A DNA stretch of 64,000 bases from Herbaspirillum sp. Sphag64 (GCF_014192645.1 NZ_JACHYE010000001.1:192350-256349); one strand, 5' to 3'. Counted from the first letter of the stretch, positions 27,324-37,183 are shown. Program-made: numbers and translations. Notes: a model not told the origin generated them from the sequence alone.

Positions 27324-27424
27324 GCTTTGCGTCAGCGCAATCCTCCGGCACGCCGCACGCAACCCACAGCGCGCCTCTGCTAGACTTCGTTCATCTTTCA
27401 TCTTTGCACAGATTCGGGCCCATC

Positions 27425-28825
27425 ATGCTCACTACCTCGCCTTCTGCTTCCTTTTCCAGTCTGGCGCTGACCGAGGCCATGCTCGGCAACCTGGAACAAC
27501 TTGGCTACCATGAAATGACCTCGATCCAGGCTGCCAGTCTACCCATCATTCTGGAGCGCCGCGATCTGATCGCTCAAGCAAAGACTGGCAGTGGCAAGAC
27601 GGCAGCTTTCGGGATTGGTCTGCTACACCACCTTAATCCGACTTATTTTGCAATTCAAGGTCTGGTCATCTGCCCGACCCGGGAGCTGGCAGATCAGGTT
27701 TCCAATGAATTGCGCCGGATTGCCCGCTTCACCGAGAACATCAAGATTCTGACCTTGTGCGGCGGTACATCAATGCGTCCGCAGATGGCCTCACTGGAGC
27801 ATGGCACCCATATTGTGGTTGGCACGCCCGGCCGCATCCGCGACCACATCGGGCGCGGCAGCATCAATCTATCGACAGTACAGACACTGGTTCTGGATGA
27901 AGCTGATCGAATGGTAGATATGGGCTTCTACGAAGACATCGAAGGGATTGTCAGCGCCTGTCCGGCGCGTCGCCAGACGCTGCTGTTTTCAGCGACCTAC
28001 CCAGACGATATTCGCAAGGCCAGCGACCGGTTTCTGCGTGATCCAGCTGAGGTGAAGGTCGAAGCCCAGCATGACGGCGACAAAATTGAACAACGCTTCT
28101 TTGAAATCACACCGGAGCAGCGCAATATGGCGGTAGCCCGGCTGTTGCAGCATTACCAGCCAGTATCGACACTGGCCTTTTGCAACACCAAGATTCACTG
28201 CCGCGAACTGGCAGAAGAATTACGTGCGCTGGGCTTCAGTGCACTGGCACTGTACGGAGACCTGGAACAACGCGAACGTGATGAAATTCTGGTGCAGTTT
28301 GCCAATCAGAGCTGCTCGGTACTGGTGGCAACCGATGTTGCTGCACGCGGCCTCGATATCGCCAATCTCAGCGCCGTGATCAACGTCGACGTGACCCGTG
28401 ATACCGAAGTCCATATTCATCGCATCGGACGCACCGGTCGTGGTCAGGACAAGGGACTGGCACTAAACTTGTGCACACCGAATGAAAAACGCTGGGTCAA
28501 GCTGATCGAGCAATATCAGGCCAGCCCGGTGCAGTGGTTCGATCTCGATGCATTGGAGGTCGCTGCCGATACGATGCTGCGCGCACCTATGCGCACCTTG
28601 TGTATTCAGGGTGGGAAAAAGGACAAGTTGCGTCCCGGCGACCTGCTAGGTGCACTGACCGGTGACGTTGGTCTGAGCAAGGAGCAGGTTGGCAAAATCA
28701 ATGTCTTCGAATTTTCAACCTACGTCGCACTAGACTATCGGATCGCAGATAAGGCCTGCACAAAACTGTCCAATGGAAATATCAAAGGTCGGCAGTTTAA
28801 GATGCGTCTGCTGCGTACCGTCTGA
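27425..28825 (+). CDS. dbpA: ATP-dependent RNA helicase DbpA
   Basis: 466-residue DEAD-box helicase that acts in 50S ribosomal subunit assembly. Motifs in order: Q motif region MTSIQAASLP, AKTGSGKT (I), PTRELA (Ia), LDEADRM (II), SAT (III), ATDVAARGLD (V) and HRIGRTGRG (VI). The C-terminal RNA-binding domain, starting MRTLCIQGGKKDKLRPGDLLG and running through INVFEFSTYVAL, is the part that in this family recognises hairpin 92 of 23S rRNA. ATG 27425 is used; an upstream TTG (27404) is also in frame. Confidence 0.95.
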   Translation: MLTTSPSASFSSLALTEAMLGNLEQLGYHEMTSIQAASLPIILERRDLIAQAKTGSGKTAAFGIGLLHHLNPTYFAIQGLVICPTRELADQVSNELRRIARFTENIKILTLCGGTSMRPQMASLEHGTHIVVGTPGRIRDHIGRGSINLSTVQTLVLDEADRMVDMGFYEDIEGIVSACPARRQTLLFSATYPDDIRKASDRFLRDPAEVKVEAQHDGDKIEQRFFEITPEQRNMAVARLLQHYQPVSTLAFCNTKIHCRELAEELRALGFSALALYGDLEQRERDEILVQFANQSCSVLVATDVAARGLDIANLSAVINVDVTRDTEVHIHRIGRTGRGQDKGLALNLCTPNEKRWVKLIEQYQASPVQWFDLDALEVAADTMLRAPMRTLCIQGGKKDKLRPGDLLGALTGDVGLSKEQVGKINVFEFSTYVALDYRIADKACTKLSNGNIKGRQFKMRLLRTV

Positions 28826-28850
28826 CACTGCCGCGCGTGATCCGGGCATG

Positions 28851-28881
28851 AAAAAAGCAGCCCCATGCGGCTGCTTTTTTT
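28851..28881. terminator. Bidirectional terminator between dbpA and the HDOD gene
   Basis: AAAAAAGCAGCC, six-base loop, GGCTGCTTTTTTT; T-runs on both strands suit the two convergent genes. Confidence 0.9.
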
Positions 28882-28907
28882 GTGAAGAACAGCTTTCTAC
28901 AAGCAGC

Positions 28908-29744
28908 TCAGACCAGCAATGCGGATGTCAATGAACGAATTTCCTCGCCCGACTCATCAAGCAGCTCGTGCAGACTGACGTCGCCAATAAACTCATCCAC
29001 AATCGTCTCATGCCCCAGACCACCTTGTTCCGCTGATTTCTGGAACGGCGACGGCACTGGCGACAACTCCTTGGCCAGCAGAAGAATGTCACCCAGGGTT
29101 TCCGGAGGCAGCACGCGAATGCCATGCCACAGCGATTCAATTGCCGTCATGACGGGATCAGGGATGCCCAGCTTGCGCAACACGGCACGACCGATGATCT
29201 TTTCGCCGTATTCAGCCCAATCTTCGGTTCCCCCATCAAGCAGACCAGGGAATTCATCCGTACGCGACAGCAGATAAAAACCGCCGACATCATGCACGAT
29301 ACCCGCAAACATGGCAGTTTCGGGATCCAACCGGGTCATTTTTTTTGCGAGGATATAAGACAAGGCCGCTACGTTAGCGGTATGTTCCCAAAGCTGCGCC
29401 GCCTTGACGCGCATTTCAGAATCGGAAATATTACGCCCGAGCTGACGAACAATGACTGCCGTGGTAATCGCGCCGAGCGTCTTGAAACCGAGCCGCATCA
29501 CGGCCGCACGCACATTATTGATTTCGCCACCGGAGCGGTTGTAGGCGGCTGAATTGGCAATTGCGACCGTCCGCGCAGACAACAACGGCTCCGCCATTAC
29601 CAGCTTGGCCGCAGTCTCAAGGTGACCGTTCGGATCACTGAGTGCCTTCTGCAATTTGATCGATGCATTGACGTTGGTCGGAAAGACCAGCTCACCACGG
29701 CTCGCCTGCGCCGCGATGGTTCTGAAAGCTTCCAGTCGGTTCAT
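28908..29744 (-). CDS. HDOD domain protein
   Basis: 278 residues that are almost entirely an HDOD domain, a non-catalytic relative of the HD phosphohydrolase fold used in signalling proteins. Seen are KLQKALSDPNGHLETAAKLVMAEPLLSARTVAIANSAAYNR at the front and the degenerate HD region MFAGIVHDVGGFYLL. No GGDEF, EAL or receiver domain is fused, so it is a stand-alone member, perhaps in stress or motility control (inference). ATG 29744 follows AGGAGGGG. Confidence 0.85.
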   Translation of the reverse strand: MNRLEAFRTIAAQASRGELVFPTNVNASIKLQKALSDPNGHLETAAKLVMAEPLLSARTVAIANSAAYNRSGGEINNVRAAVMRLGFKTLGAITTAVIVRQLGRNISDSEMRVKAAQLWEHTANVAALSYILAKKMTRLDPETAMFAGIVHDVGGFYLLSRTDEFPGLLDGGTEDWAEYGEKIIGRAVLRKLGIPDPVMTAIESLWHGIRVLPPETLGDILLLAKELSPVPSPFQKSAEQGGLGHETIVDEFIGDVSLHELLDESGEEIRSLTSALLV

Positions 29745-30059
29745 GAAAAATTCCCCTCCTCGCTTGTCGTCTCGGGCCGGATATGTGTACACCCGGCGCT
29801 TTATTAATAATCAAACAACATCGCACAGCAGTTCGCATGCAAACGGCATGACTTACGCGTCAAATCAGTATCCTGCTTACCTGCAACGGATGCTCAAAGC
29901 TTAATGTACAACGTCTACTGCTGCAACAACATATCACCGCCAGCAAAGTACTTGTCGCCCCCTTAAGACCGGACATTCGCCCTAGGCAGAAACGAGACGA
30001 TTGCCCTTCATCAGCTAGTCGGCTAGCATAGCGGCTTCGCGAACTGTGCCGGCACATCG

Positions 30060-30077
30060 GGTCTGATTTTACAGACC
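30060..30077. promoter_or_regulatory. Inverted repeat upstream of hpnD
   Basis: GGTCTG, ATTTTA, CAGACC: perfect 6-bp arms 60 bases before the hpnD ATG. The 392-bp gap 29745-30136 otherwise shows no gene or terminator; it must hold the promoters of the HDOD gene and of hpnDE. Confidence 0.35.
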
Positions 30078-30136
30078 ACCATTTAGAGTAGATGTCACGC
30101 ATTGCTCCATCATGACTCGACCCCTATTTCCACTTC

Positions 30137-30970
30137 ATGTCTCCTGACGACTATTGCCAGCAAAAGGCAGCCCAGAGCGGCTCCAGCTTTTATTACAGCT
30201 TTTTGTTCCTGCCTAACGAGCGACGCCGTGCCATTACTGCACTGTATGCTTTCTGTCGGGAAGTGGATGACACCGTTGATGAAATCAGCGATACCAACGT
30301 CGCCCGCACCAAACTGATCTGGTGGCGCAAGGAAATCGCCGCCATGCTGCAGGGCAACCCCAGCCATCCAGTGACGCTGGCGCTGGCGCCGCACATGGCT
30401 ACTTATGGACTCAAGGGCGAGCATTTGCAGGCAATCATCGATGGTATGGAGATGGATCTGGATCAGACCCGCTATCTCGACTTCATCGGTCTGCAGCGTT
30501 ATTGCTGGCATGTGGCTAGTGTTGTCGGCATCCTCTCGGCCAGCATCTTCGGCGTTACGCAGGAACAGACATTGCAGTTCGCTGAAAAATTGGGTTTGGC
30601 ATTTCAACTGACCAACATCATCCGTGACGTTGGCGAAGACAGCCGCAAGGGTCGGATTTATCTGCCAGTCAACGAATTGCAGCAATTCAACGTGACTGCA
30701 GCCGATATTCTCAACGCCCGCCATAGCGAGAACTTTGAGCGCTTAATGCGCTTTCAGGTTGAGCGCGCCCAACGCACCTATGACGAAGCCTTTGCCTTAC
30801 TACCCAAACAGGACCGTCGCGCACAACGCCCCGGACTGATGATGGCCGCGATCTATCGCACCCTGCTCACAGAGATTGAGCGCGATGGATTTCATGTGCT
30901 GAACCAACGCATCTCGCTGACGCCCATCCGCAAACTCTGGCTGGCGTGGAAAACCTACGTTCGTGGCTAA
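30137..30970 (+). CDS. hpnD: Presqualene diphosphate synthase HpnD
   Basis: 277 residues. Condenses two farnesyl diphosphates to presqualene diphosphate. The Asp-rich motifs are CREVDDTVDEISD and LTNIIRDVGEDSRKGRIYLP, and the start PDDYCQQKAAQSGSSFYYSFLFLP is typical of HpnD. It overlaps hpnE by 8 bp. With hpnC (25992-26843) it supplies squalene. Confidence 0.95.
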   Translation: MSPDDYCQQKAAQSGSSFYYSFLFLPNERRRAITALYAFCREVDDTVDEISDTNVARTKLIWWRKEIAAMLQGNPSHPVTLALAPHMATYGLKGEHLQAIIDGMEMDLDQTRYLDFIGLQRYCWHVASVVGILSASIFGVTQEQTLQFAEKLGLAFQLTNIIRDVGEDSRKGRIYLPVNELQQFNVTAADILNARHSENFERLMRFQVERAQRTYDEAFALLPKQDRRAQRPGLMMAAIYRTLLTEIERDGFHVLNQRISLTPIRKLWLAWKTYVRG

Positions 30971-32321
30971 GCCAGCCCATATTGCAGTGATCGGTGCTGG
31001 CTGGGCAGGCTGCGCGGCGGCCGTCACTCTGGTTCAGTCCGGACATCAGGTCACGCTACTTGAAGCTTCCCGTACCTTGGGCGGACGTGCACGCCGGGTG
31101 AGCCTGGATGATCGCACCTTGGATAACGGTCAACATATCCTTCTGGGGGCCTATAAAGCCACGCTAAAGATGCTGAAGACTGTGGGCGTCGATACCAAGA
31201 CTGCCCTGTTACGACTGCCACTGCAAATGCGCTACCCGGCAGGATGTGACGGTATGGATTTTGTAGCACCACGTCTGCCAGCGCCATGGCACGTGCTGGT
31301 GGCGTTGCTGCGAGCAGGTGGACTTAGCGGCCAGGACAAGATGTCATTGGCCCGCTTCTCAAGCACCGCACGCTGGATGGGATGGCAGCTCAATGACGAT
31401 TGCAGCGTCGCCGAACTGTTGAACCGCTTCGATCAGACTGATCGCCTGCAAGGTCTGCTGTGGTATCCACTCTGCATCGCGGCACTGAACACCCCACCGG
31501 AACGTGCCTCGGCGCAGATATTTCTGAATGTCTTGCGCGATAGCCTGGGCGCACGCCGTGCCGCCTCGGACATGTTGCTACCGCGCGTCAATCTGAGCGC
31601 CCTGCTTCCTGAACCGGCCGCTGCTTTTGTGCAGCGCAATGGTGGCGTGGTTGAAACCGCGCATGCAGTGCGTTCCTTACGCCACAGTCCACAAGCCGAT
31701 AGAGGATGGGAGCTCAGCTTGCGCCACACACAGGCAGCGCAATCCTTTGATGGCATCGTACTGGCAACCGGGCCGGAAGCAGCCGCAGAATTGCTAGGTG
31801 AAATCAGCGAAAGTGGCGATGGCAGCAATATCGATCTCCTGCGCCAGATGACGCATGAAGCCATCAGCACCTGCTATCTGCAATATGACCCGACGCTGCG
31901 CCTGGCTGCCCCCTTCTATGCACTGCGTGATGATCCCCAACAGCATTGCTGGGGGCAGTTTGTCTTTGATCGGGCGCAACTCAGTGATGACCCACGCGAT
32001 GCAGGCCTGCTAGCCGTCATTGTCAGCGCTGCCGATCTGGCGATCGAACTGGGGCACACTGCGCTGGCTGCCCGTATTACCGCACAGCTGGCACAGCAAC
32101 TGCAAAACCCACAGCTGCAATCGCCACGATGGAGTAAGGTCGTTTCCGAAAAGAGAGCAACCTTCTCCTGCACGCCTGGGTTACGCCGACCAGATAACAG
32201 TTCGCTGCCGCAGGGATTGGCACTGGCTGGCGACTACGTTGCCGGCAACTACCCAGCCACCCTGGAAGGGGCTGTCCTGAGTGGTATTGCGGCAGCGCAG
32301 CGAATCACGCAAAGCCTTTAA
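30963..32321 (+). CDS. hpnE: Hydroxysqualene dehydroxylase HpnE
   Basis: 452-residue FAD-dependent amine-oxidase-like enzyme that reduces hydroxysqualene to squalene, the last of the three Hpn steps. N-terminal dinucleotide-binding motif IAVIGAGWAGCAAAVTL, then LLEASRTLGGRARR; the C-terminal FAD motif region is GLALAGDYVAGNYPATLEGAV. It starts at a GTG that overlaps the hpnD stop, so translation is coupled. No squalene-hopene cyclase gene lies nearby. Confidence 0.93.
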   Translation: MAKPAHIAVIGAGWAGCAAAVTLVQSGHQVTLLEASRTLGGRARRVSLDDRTLDNGQHILLGAYKATLKMLKTVGVDTKTALLRLPLQMRYPAGCDGMDFVAPRLPAPWHVLVALLRAGGLSGQDKMSLARFSSTARWMGWQLNDDCSVAELLNRFDQTDRLQGLLWYPLCIAALNTPPERASAQIFLNVLRDSLGARRAASDMLLPRVNLSALLPEPAAAFVQRNGGVVETAHAVRSLRHSPQADRGWELSLRHTQAAQSFDGIVLATGPEAAAELLGEISESGDGSNIDLLRQMTHEAISTCYLQYDPTLRLAAPFYALRDDPQQHCWGQFVFDRAQLSDDPRDAGLLAVIVSAADLAIELGHTALAARITAQLAQQLQNPQLQSPRWSKVVSEKRATFSCTPGLRRPDNSSLPQGLALAGDYVAGNYPATLEGAVLSGIAAAQRITQSL

Positions 32322-32448
32322 AGCGCGTCAACCGTTCGCTGCGAAACTTTTCATGCCTGAGCGCAAAGGGTTTCATCCCAAAACCTCACGGTTTGCTCTA
32401 GGATATGGCCCAGTCATTTAACTCATACAAAATCACTGGGAGCCCATC

Positions 32449-33588
32449 ATGCCTGTCATCACCTGTGTTGAAGATTTACGCCTGCTTGCCAAGAAACGGG
32501 TGCCGAAGGCATTTTATGACTATGCCGACAGTGGTTCGTACACCGAGAGCACCTACCGCGCCAACACCGATGATCTGGCTGCACTGAAGCTGCGCCAACG
32601 CGTGGCGATCAATGTCGACCAACGCTCTACCCGCACCACCATGATCGGTCACGATGTCACCATGCCGGTTGCCATCGCGCCAACTGGATTGACCGGCATG
32701 CAATGGGCCAATGGCGAAATGCTGGGGGCGATTGCTGCTGAAAAATTCGGTATTCCCTTTACGTTATCGACCATGAGCATCTGCTCGATTGAAGATGTCG
32801 CCAGCGTGACCACCAAGCCGTTCTGGTTTCAGCTGTACGTGATGCGCGATCGTGGCTTCGTCAAATCCATGATCGAGCGCGCCAAGGCGGCCAAGTGCTC
32901 TGCACTGGTACTGACGCTGGACCTGCAAATTCTGGGACAACGTCACAAGGATCTGAAAAATGGCATGTCTGTGCCACCGAAACTGACGCTGGATACCTTG
33001 CTCGATCTTGCGACCAAGCCTGGCTGGGCACTACGTGCGCTGTCGGGACGCAAAACCTTCGGCAATCTTGCCGGCCACATCACTGGTGGCGGCAAGGGGA
33101 TTCAAACCTTGAGCCAATGGACTGCGAGTCAGTTCGACCCTACCTTGAACTGGGATGACGTGGCATGGATCAAGGAGCAATGGGGTGGGAAACTGATTCT
33201 CAAAGGCATTCTGGATGTTGAGGATGCCAAAATTGCCGCACAAACCGGTGCCGATGCGCTGGTAGTAAGTAATCACGGTGGTCGCCAGCTTGACGGCGCG
33301 ATGTCTTCGATAGAAGCCCTGCCTGCGATTGCCGAGGCAGTTGGCGATCAGATTGAAGTCTGGTTTGATGGTGGTATTCGCACCGGTCAGGATATTCTCA
33401 AGGCCACCGCATTAGGCGCCAAGGGCACCATGATTGGCCGTGCTTTCCTCTACAGCCTGGGCGCCATGGGCGGTGAAGGTGTTACCAAGATGCTCGAAAT
33501 CCTGCACAAGGAACTCGATGTCAGCATGGCCTTGACCGGCACCAAGAATATCAAGGATGTCGGCCCCGATCTGCTGATCCGTCGCTAA
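32449..33588 (+). CDS. lldD: FMN-dependent alpha-hydroxy-acid (L-lactate type) dehydrogenase
   Basis: 379 residues, the usual length of the LldD/glycolate-oxidase family, which oxidises L-lactate or a related 2-hydroxy acid and passes electrons to quinone. Signature with active-site His and Arg: VVSNHGGRQLDGA. Phosphate-binding end: WFDGGIRTGQDILKATALGA. The N-terminus PVITCVEDLRLLAKKRVPKA is typical. GGGAG precedes the ATG. No lactate permease or lldR is adjacent, so the exact substrate is not certain. Confidence 0.87.
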   Translation: MPVITCVEDLRLLAKKRVPKAFYDYADSGSYTESTYRANTDDLAALKLRQRVAINVDQRSTRTTMIGHDVTMPVAIAPTGLTGMQWANGEMLGAIAAEKFGIPFTLSTMSICSIEDVASVTTKPFWFQLYVMRDRGFVKSMIERAKAAKCSALVLTLDLQILGQRHKDLKNGMSVPPKLTLDTLLDLATKPGWALRALSGRKTFGNLAGHITGGGKGIQTLSQWTASQFDPTLNWDDVAWIKEQWGGKLILKGILDVEDAKIAAQTGADALVVSNHGGRQLDGAMSSIEALPAIAEAVGDQIEVWFDGGIRTGQDILKATALGAKGTMIGRAFLYSLGAMGGEGVTKMLEILHKELDVSMALTGTKNIKDVGPDLLIRR

Positions 33589-33618
33589 TTCAGCTCGGAC
33601 CATATTCCGCGACTGATT

Positions 33619-33660
33619 AAAAAAGCCGACCAGAGACACTTCCTGGCCGGCTTTATTTTT
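33619..33660 (+). terminator. Intrinsic terminator after lldD
   Basis: AAAGCCGACCAG, eight-base loop, CTGGCCGGCTTT then ATTTTT. The A-run on the left lets it serve the convergent ankyrin gene as well. Confidence 0.88.
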
Positions 33661-33678
33661 GTTCAAGCGCCTCAATAC

Positions 33679-34347
33679 TCAGGGCTTTTCTGGCTGACTC
33701 AGCAAATCCACGATATCCGTTCTTTCGTAGTGACGCGCCAGATCCAGTGCCGTCATGCCATCCGCATTCTTGAGCGAGAGATCAGCTCCCTCTTCCTTGA
33801 GCAAGCGCACCACCGAAGTACGTCCTCGCATTGCTGCCAGCATGATCGGCGTCATCTGCCCCTCAGCCGATTCTGCATCGATATAAGCCGACGCATCCAA
33901 TAACAATTTCACGATAGAAGAACTGCCATTGATGGCCGCGTAGTGAAGCGCCGTCCAGCCTGGGCGATTGACTTGAACATCCCGCTCCAGCAGTGTCTTA
34001 ACCAGTGGCAAGTCACCATAAAAGGCCGCCAGCATGATGGCAGTATCACCATTCACGGCTTTTGCCTCCAGATCGACGCCCGGCGTCTCAAGCAAGAGCT
34101 GGATGATTTTTGGCGATCCCATTCTGATCGCCAGCAGCAGCGGCGTGTAACCATGCTCCGGCTCAATCAGATTGGGGCCGAGTCCGCGCCGCATCACTTT
34201 CTGAAACTGATAAGGCGCATCCAGTTTGACCGCATCAAAGTAGTCCTCGTAAGAACCAGCACTGGCTGACAACGGTGTCAGTAGTGCAAGCGCCAGAAGT
34301 GGGAGAAGAAAACGCGAAGTCAAACGCTGCAACATGGAAAACCTCAT
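33679..34347 (-). CDS. Exported ankyrin-repeat protein
   Basis: 222 residues. A signal peptide ends at SASA/GSY, followed by about five ankyrin repeats (for example GYTPLLLAIRMGSPKIIQLLL, GDTAIMLAAFYGDLPLVKTLL, GWTALHYAAINGSSSIVKLLL). Likely a periplasmic protein-protein interaction factor; the partner is unknown. Its ATG shares ATGA with the tatD stop, so the two are translationally coupled. An ATG four codons later is an alternative start. Confidence 0.88.
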   Translation of the reverse strand: MRFSMLQRLTSRFLLPLLALALLTPLSASAGSYEDYFDAVKLDAPYQFQKVMRRGLGPNLIEPEHGYTPLLLAIRMGSPKIIQLLLETPGVDLEAKAVNGDTAIMLAAFYGDLPLVKTLLERDVQVNRPGWTALHYAAINGSSSIVKLLLDASAYIDAESAEGQMTPIMLAAMRGRTSVVRLLKEEGADLSLKNADGMTALDLARHYERTDIVDLLSQPEKP

Positions 34348-35123
34348 TTTGCCATCTTGAACAACTGAAAGAAATTCTCACTGGTCTGGCGTGCAACCTG
34401 CTCTACCGGAATACCACGCAAATCGGCAATGAATTCTGCCACATGTCTGACCAGTCCTGGCTCATTGGTTTTACCTCGATGAGGCACGGGAGCAAGATAA
34501 GGCGAATCGGTCTCGATAAGCATGCGCTCGAGCGGTATGGTGCGGGCGACTTCCTGCAAGGCCTTGGCACTTTTGAAGGTAACAATGCCAGAAAACGAAA
34601 TATAAAATCCGAGCGCAATGGCAGCCTCAGCGACTTCCTGTGACTCGGTAAAGCAATGCATCACCCCTGCCACACCACCAGCTTGAGGACTGGCGCCCTC
34701 TTCTTGCAGGATGCGAATCGTATCCTCAGACGCAGAGCGGGTGTGAATGATGAGCGGCTTGCCAGTCCGACGTGAAGCACGGATATGGATGCGGAAGCGC
34801 TCGCGCTGCCACTCCAGATCACCTTGCAGCCGGTAATAATCGAGCCCGGTTTCACCGATGGCGACGATCCGTGGATGGTCGGCCAATGACACCAGTTGCT
34901 CAAGGGAAGGTTCCGGTGTGTCTTCGTAATCGGGATGCACGCCGACCGATGCGTAGACATTGGGATACTGTTCCGCCAACGCCAACACCTGCGGGAATTC
35001 AGGTAAGTTGACCGACACGCACAAGGCATGACTAACCTTGTTCTCGTTCATCTTGTCGAAAATTTCCGGCAGACGTGCAGCCAGTTCGGGGAAATTGATA
35101 TGGCAATGGGAATCGATATACAT
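34344..35123 (-). CDS. TatD-family metal-dependent hydrolase
   Basis: 259 residues; deoxyribonuclease-like amidohydrolase of the TatD/YcfH group. The metal-binding motifs are in place: DSHCHINF near the N-terminus, IGETGLDYYR with its Glu, PLIIHTRSA, VMHCFTES and the C-terminal ETDSPYLAP. It heads a two-gene unit with the ankyrin protein and lies 39 bp after regA. Confidence 0.93.
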   Translation of the reverse strand: MYIDSHCHINFPELAARLPEIFDKMNENKVSHALCVSVNLPEFPQVLALAEQYPNVYASVGVHPDYEDTPEPSLEQLVSLADHPRIVAIGETGLDYYRLQGDLEWQRERFRIHIRASRRTGKPLIIHTRSASEDTIRILQEEGASPQAGGVAGVMHCFTESQEVAEAAIALGFYISFSGIVTFKSAKALQEVARTIPLERMLIETDSPYLAPVPHRGKTNEPGLVRHVAEFIADLRGIPVEQVARQTSENFFQLFKMAK

Positions 35124-35162
35124 GATGGCTGCTATTTTACGCCATCACCCCCCATTTGATTT

Positions 35163-35738
35163 CTATCTTGCGACTGGTCGCTTGGCCAATTTGCGTTGCA
35201 AGGTGCGACGGTGCATGTTCAGGGCACGCGCCGTCGACGAGATATTTCCCTGATGCTCCGTCAGAATACGCTGAATGTGCTCCCATTCGAGCCGCTCTAC
35301 CGACAGCGGAGTCGCTGTCACACCGAGCTTGATGGTCTCGGTAACAGCATCCGCCTCGCTGAACAGACCATCATCGTTACTGGCGGAAGATTGCGCCAAC
35401 GCCGACAGGATCGAATCGAGATTGGCTGGCTTGGCAAGATAATTGTCCGCACCAGCCTTGATCGCCTGCACTGTCGTGGCGATGCTGGCGTAGCCCGTCA
35501 GAACGAGCAATCGTGCCTGTGGCAATTGGCGCCGTAATGGTGCGATCCACTGCAAGCCAGAATCATGCTTCAGTTGCAGATCAATGGTTGCGTAATCAAA
35601 CGGAATTTGTGCAGCCGCTGCCAGCGCAGCTTCGCCGCAAGAGGCGATGGTCGCGCTGAAACCGCGGCGCGTCAGCGAGCGCGCTAGCGTGGTGGCAAAG
35701 ACTTCGTTATCGTCAAGAATCAGAAACGCATTATTCAT
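35163..35738 (-). CDS. regA: RegA/PrrA-type redox response regulator
   Basis: 191 residues. The receiver domain has phospho-acceptor Asp in YATIDLQLKHDSG and Lys in YLAKP. A short linker leads to a Fis-type helix-turn-helix (GNISSTARALNMHRRTLQRKLAKRP), which is almost diagnostic for RegA/PrrA/ActR. The group switches respiratory and carbon or nitrogen fixation genes with redox state. Cotranscribed with the kinase gene, whose stop lies 27 bp upstream. Confidence 0.93.
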   Translation of the reverse strand: MNNAFLILDDNEVFATTLARSLTRRGFSATIASCGEAALAAAAQIPFDYATIDLQLKHDSGLQWIAPLRRQLPQARLLVLTGYASIATTVQAIKAGADNYLAKPANLDSILSALAQSSASNDDGLFSEADAVTETIKLGVTATPLSVERLEWEHIQRILTEHQGNISSTARALNMHRRTLQRKLAKRPVAR

Positions 35739-35764
35739 GGTGGATTTATTCGATCATTCCTGGA

Positions 35765-37096
35765 TCATGGCCGATCTTTTATTGGCGGTGCCACGGGTGC
35801 ATCAACCGCCGGTCTGGATGTTGAAACCGCGATGCTGACGGGCATACTCAACGGCAATGTCAACAAGGCTGTGGTGCCTTGTCCCTGCCTGGATGCCAGT
35901 GCCAGCCTGGCGCCCAACTGTCGTGCCATGGCAAACGCCAACATCAGGCCAATGCCCTTACCACCGGTTGTGCTGCGCACCGGCTCATAGCCCAGACGCG
36001 TGAGCAACTCCGCAGCGATTCCGGGGCCTTCATCGCGTACGCAAATAGTGATACTGGCAGCATGTATACGCAATTCCAACTCAACGACAGCGACATTGCC
36101 CACTGCCTGGGCTGCATTATCGAGCAAGGTTGACAACACTTGCGCCAGCAATTGAGGCTGGGTTACGGGGAAACTGGTTTCATCGAGCGACAGACGCACT
36201 GCCACCGCCGGGTGACGCAAACGCCAGGTATTAAAAAAATGGCGGAGCCAATCTGTCAAACTGAGGACTGCTTCGGTCGCCGAGGGCTTGCCATGCATGC
36301 TCATTTTGTCCAGCGCCGTCTTGCACAATACAATTTGCTCTTCAATGATCGTCAAATCTTCACGGAAGGGACGCAAGGCCTCGTTACGACTGGCTTCGAC
36401 GTGCAGCTCTCCAGCGATCAGCGCAACAGTCGACAGCGGCGTTCCCATTTCATGGGCGGCACTGGCTGCCTGCGTCCCCAGTGCCACAATGCGCTCATCC
36501 AGCAAGTGCTGCTCCCGGGCTTGCGCCAGCTGTGCCTCGCGCCCGCGAACCGTTGCCGACATGCGGGTAACGAACCAGGTAATCAAGGCTGCTGAGACCA
36601 GAAAATTAAGCCACATGCCAATCAGATGATAGTGCATACCCTGCATCGCATCATGCACGTGCAACGGCTGGTAAAAAGTCGTCAGTAGCGAATAGCAAAT
36701 CAACGAATACAGGGCCAGCAGCAAGGCGAACGACGTCGGCAAAATTGCCGCGGCAACTGCTAATGTGGGCAGATAAAACGAAACAAAAGGATTGGTTGCT
36801 CCACCAGTGAAATACAACACCAGCGATAAGGCAGATACATCGACAAATAACTGCAGCAACAATTCAGTCTCGTGCACTGGCCGCCGACGTTGTGAACGCC
36901 ACCAGGTGAAAGCATTGAACAAGGCCATCGTTGCAAACAAGGAAAATAGCTCTTGTAATGGCAACGTCAGTTCTATCAGAAGAGCCACAGCAGCGACCAA
37001 TGCCAATTGCGCCAGCATCGCAATGCAGCGCATCCAGAACACCCGTAGCAGTAATTGCTGCTGCGGCAATGGTCGTGACAAGGAATGTAAAGGCAT
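35765..37096 (-). CDS. regB: RegB/PrrB-type redox sensor histidine kinase
   Basis: 443 residues with about six membrane helices. The quinone-binding heptapeptide GGATNPF (98-104) is conserved. The phospho-acceptor His215 sits in LGTQAASAAHEMGTPLS. The redox-active cysteine of the family appears as Cys258 in IVLCKTALDKM. ATP-binding boxes are LLDNAAQAVG, DEGPGI and GKGIGLMLAFAMARQLG. All sensing residues are therefore present. ATG 37096 is chosen; an upstream TTG (37123) is possible. Confidence 0.93.
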   Translation of the reverse strand: MPLHSLSRPLPQQQLLLRVFWMRCIAMLAQLALVAAVALLIELTLPLQELFSLFATMALFNAFTWWRSQRRRPVHETELLLQLFVDVSALSLVLYFTGGATNPFVSFYLPTLAVAAAILPTSFALLLALYSLICYSLLTTFYQPLHVHDAMQGMHYHLIGMWLNFLVSAALITWFVTRMSATVRGREAQLAQAREQHLLDERIVALGTQAASAAHEMGTPLSTVALIAGELHVEASRNEALRPFREDLTIIEEQIVLCKTALDKMSMHGKPSATEAVLSLTDWLRHFFNTWRLRHPAVAVRLSLDETSFPVTQPQLLAQVLSTLLDNAAQAVGNVAVVELELRIHAASITICVRDEGPGIAAELLTRLGYEPVRSTTGGKGIGLMLAFAMARQLGARLALASRQGQGTTALLTLPLSMPVSIAVSTSRPAVDAPVAPPIKDRP

Positions 37097-37159
37097 GCAG
37101 GGATTATATTCCTTGCACGACAAGCTGGTGCAGTCAGGCGCTTACCAGAGTCCACCTGT

Positions 37160-37183
37160 AAAAAAGCAGACCCGAAGATCTGC
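37160..37183 (-). terminator. Intrinsic terminator of the GNAT gene
   Basis: On the minus strand GCAGA, eight-base loop, TCTGC followed by TTTTTT, 43 bases after the acetyltransferase stop and before regB. Confidence 0.75.
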
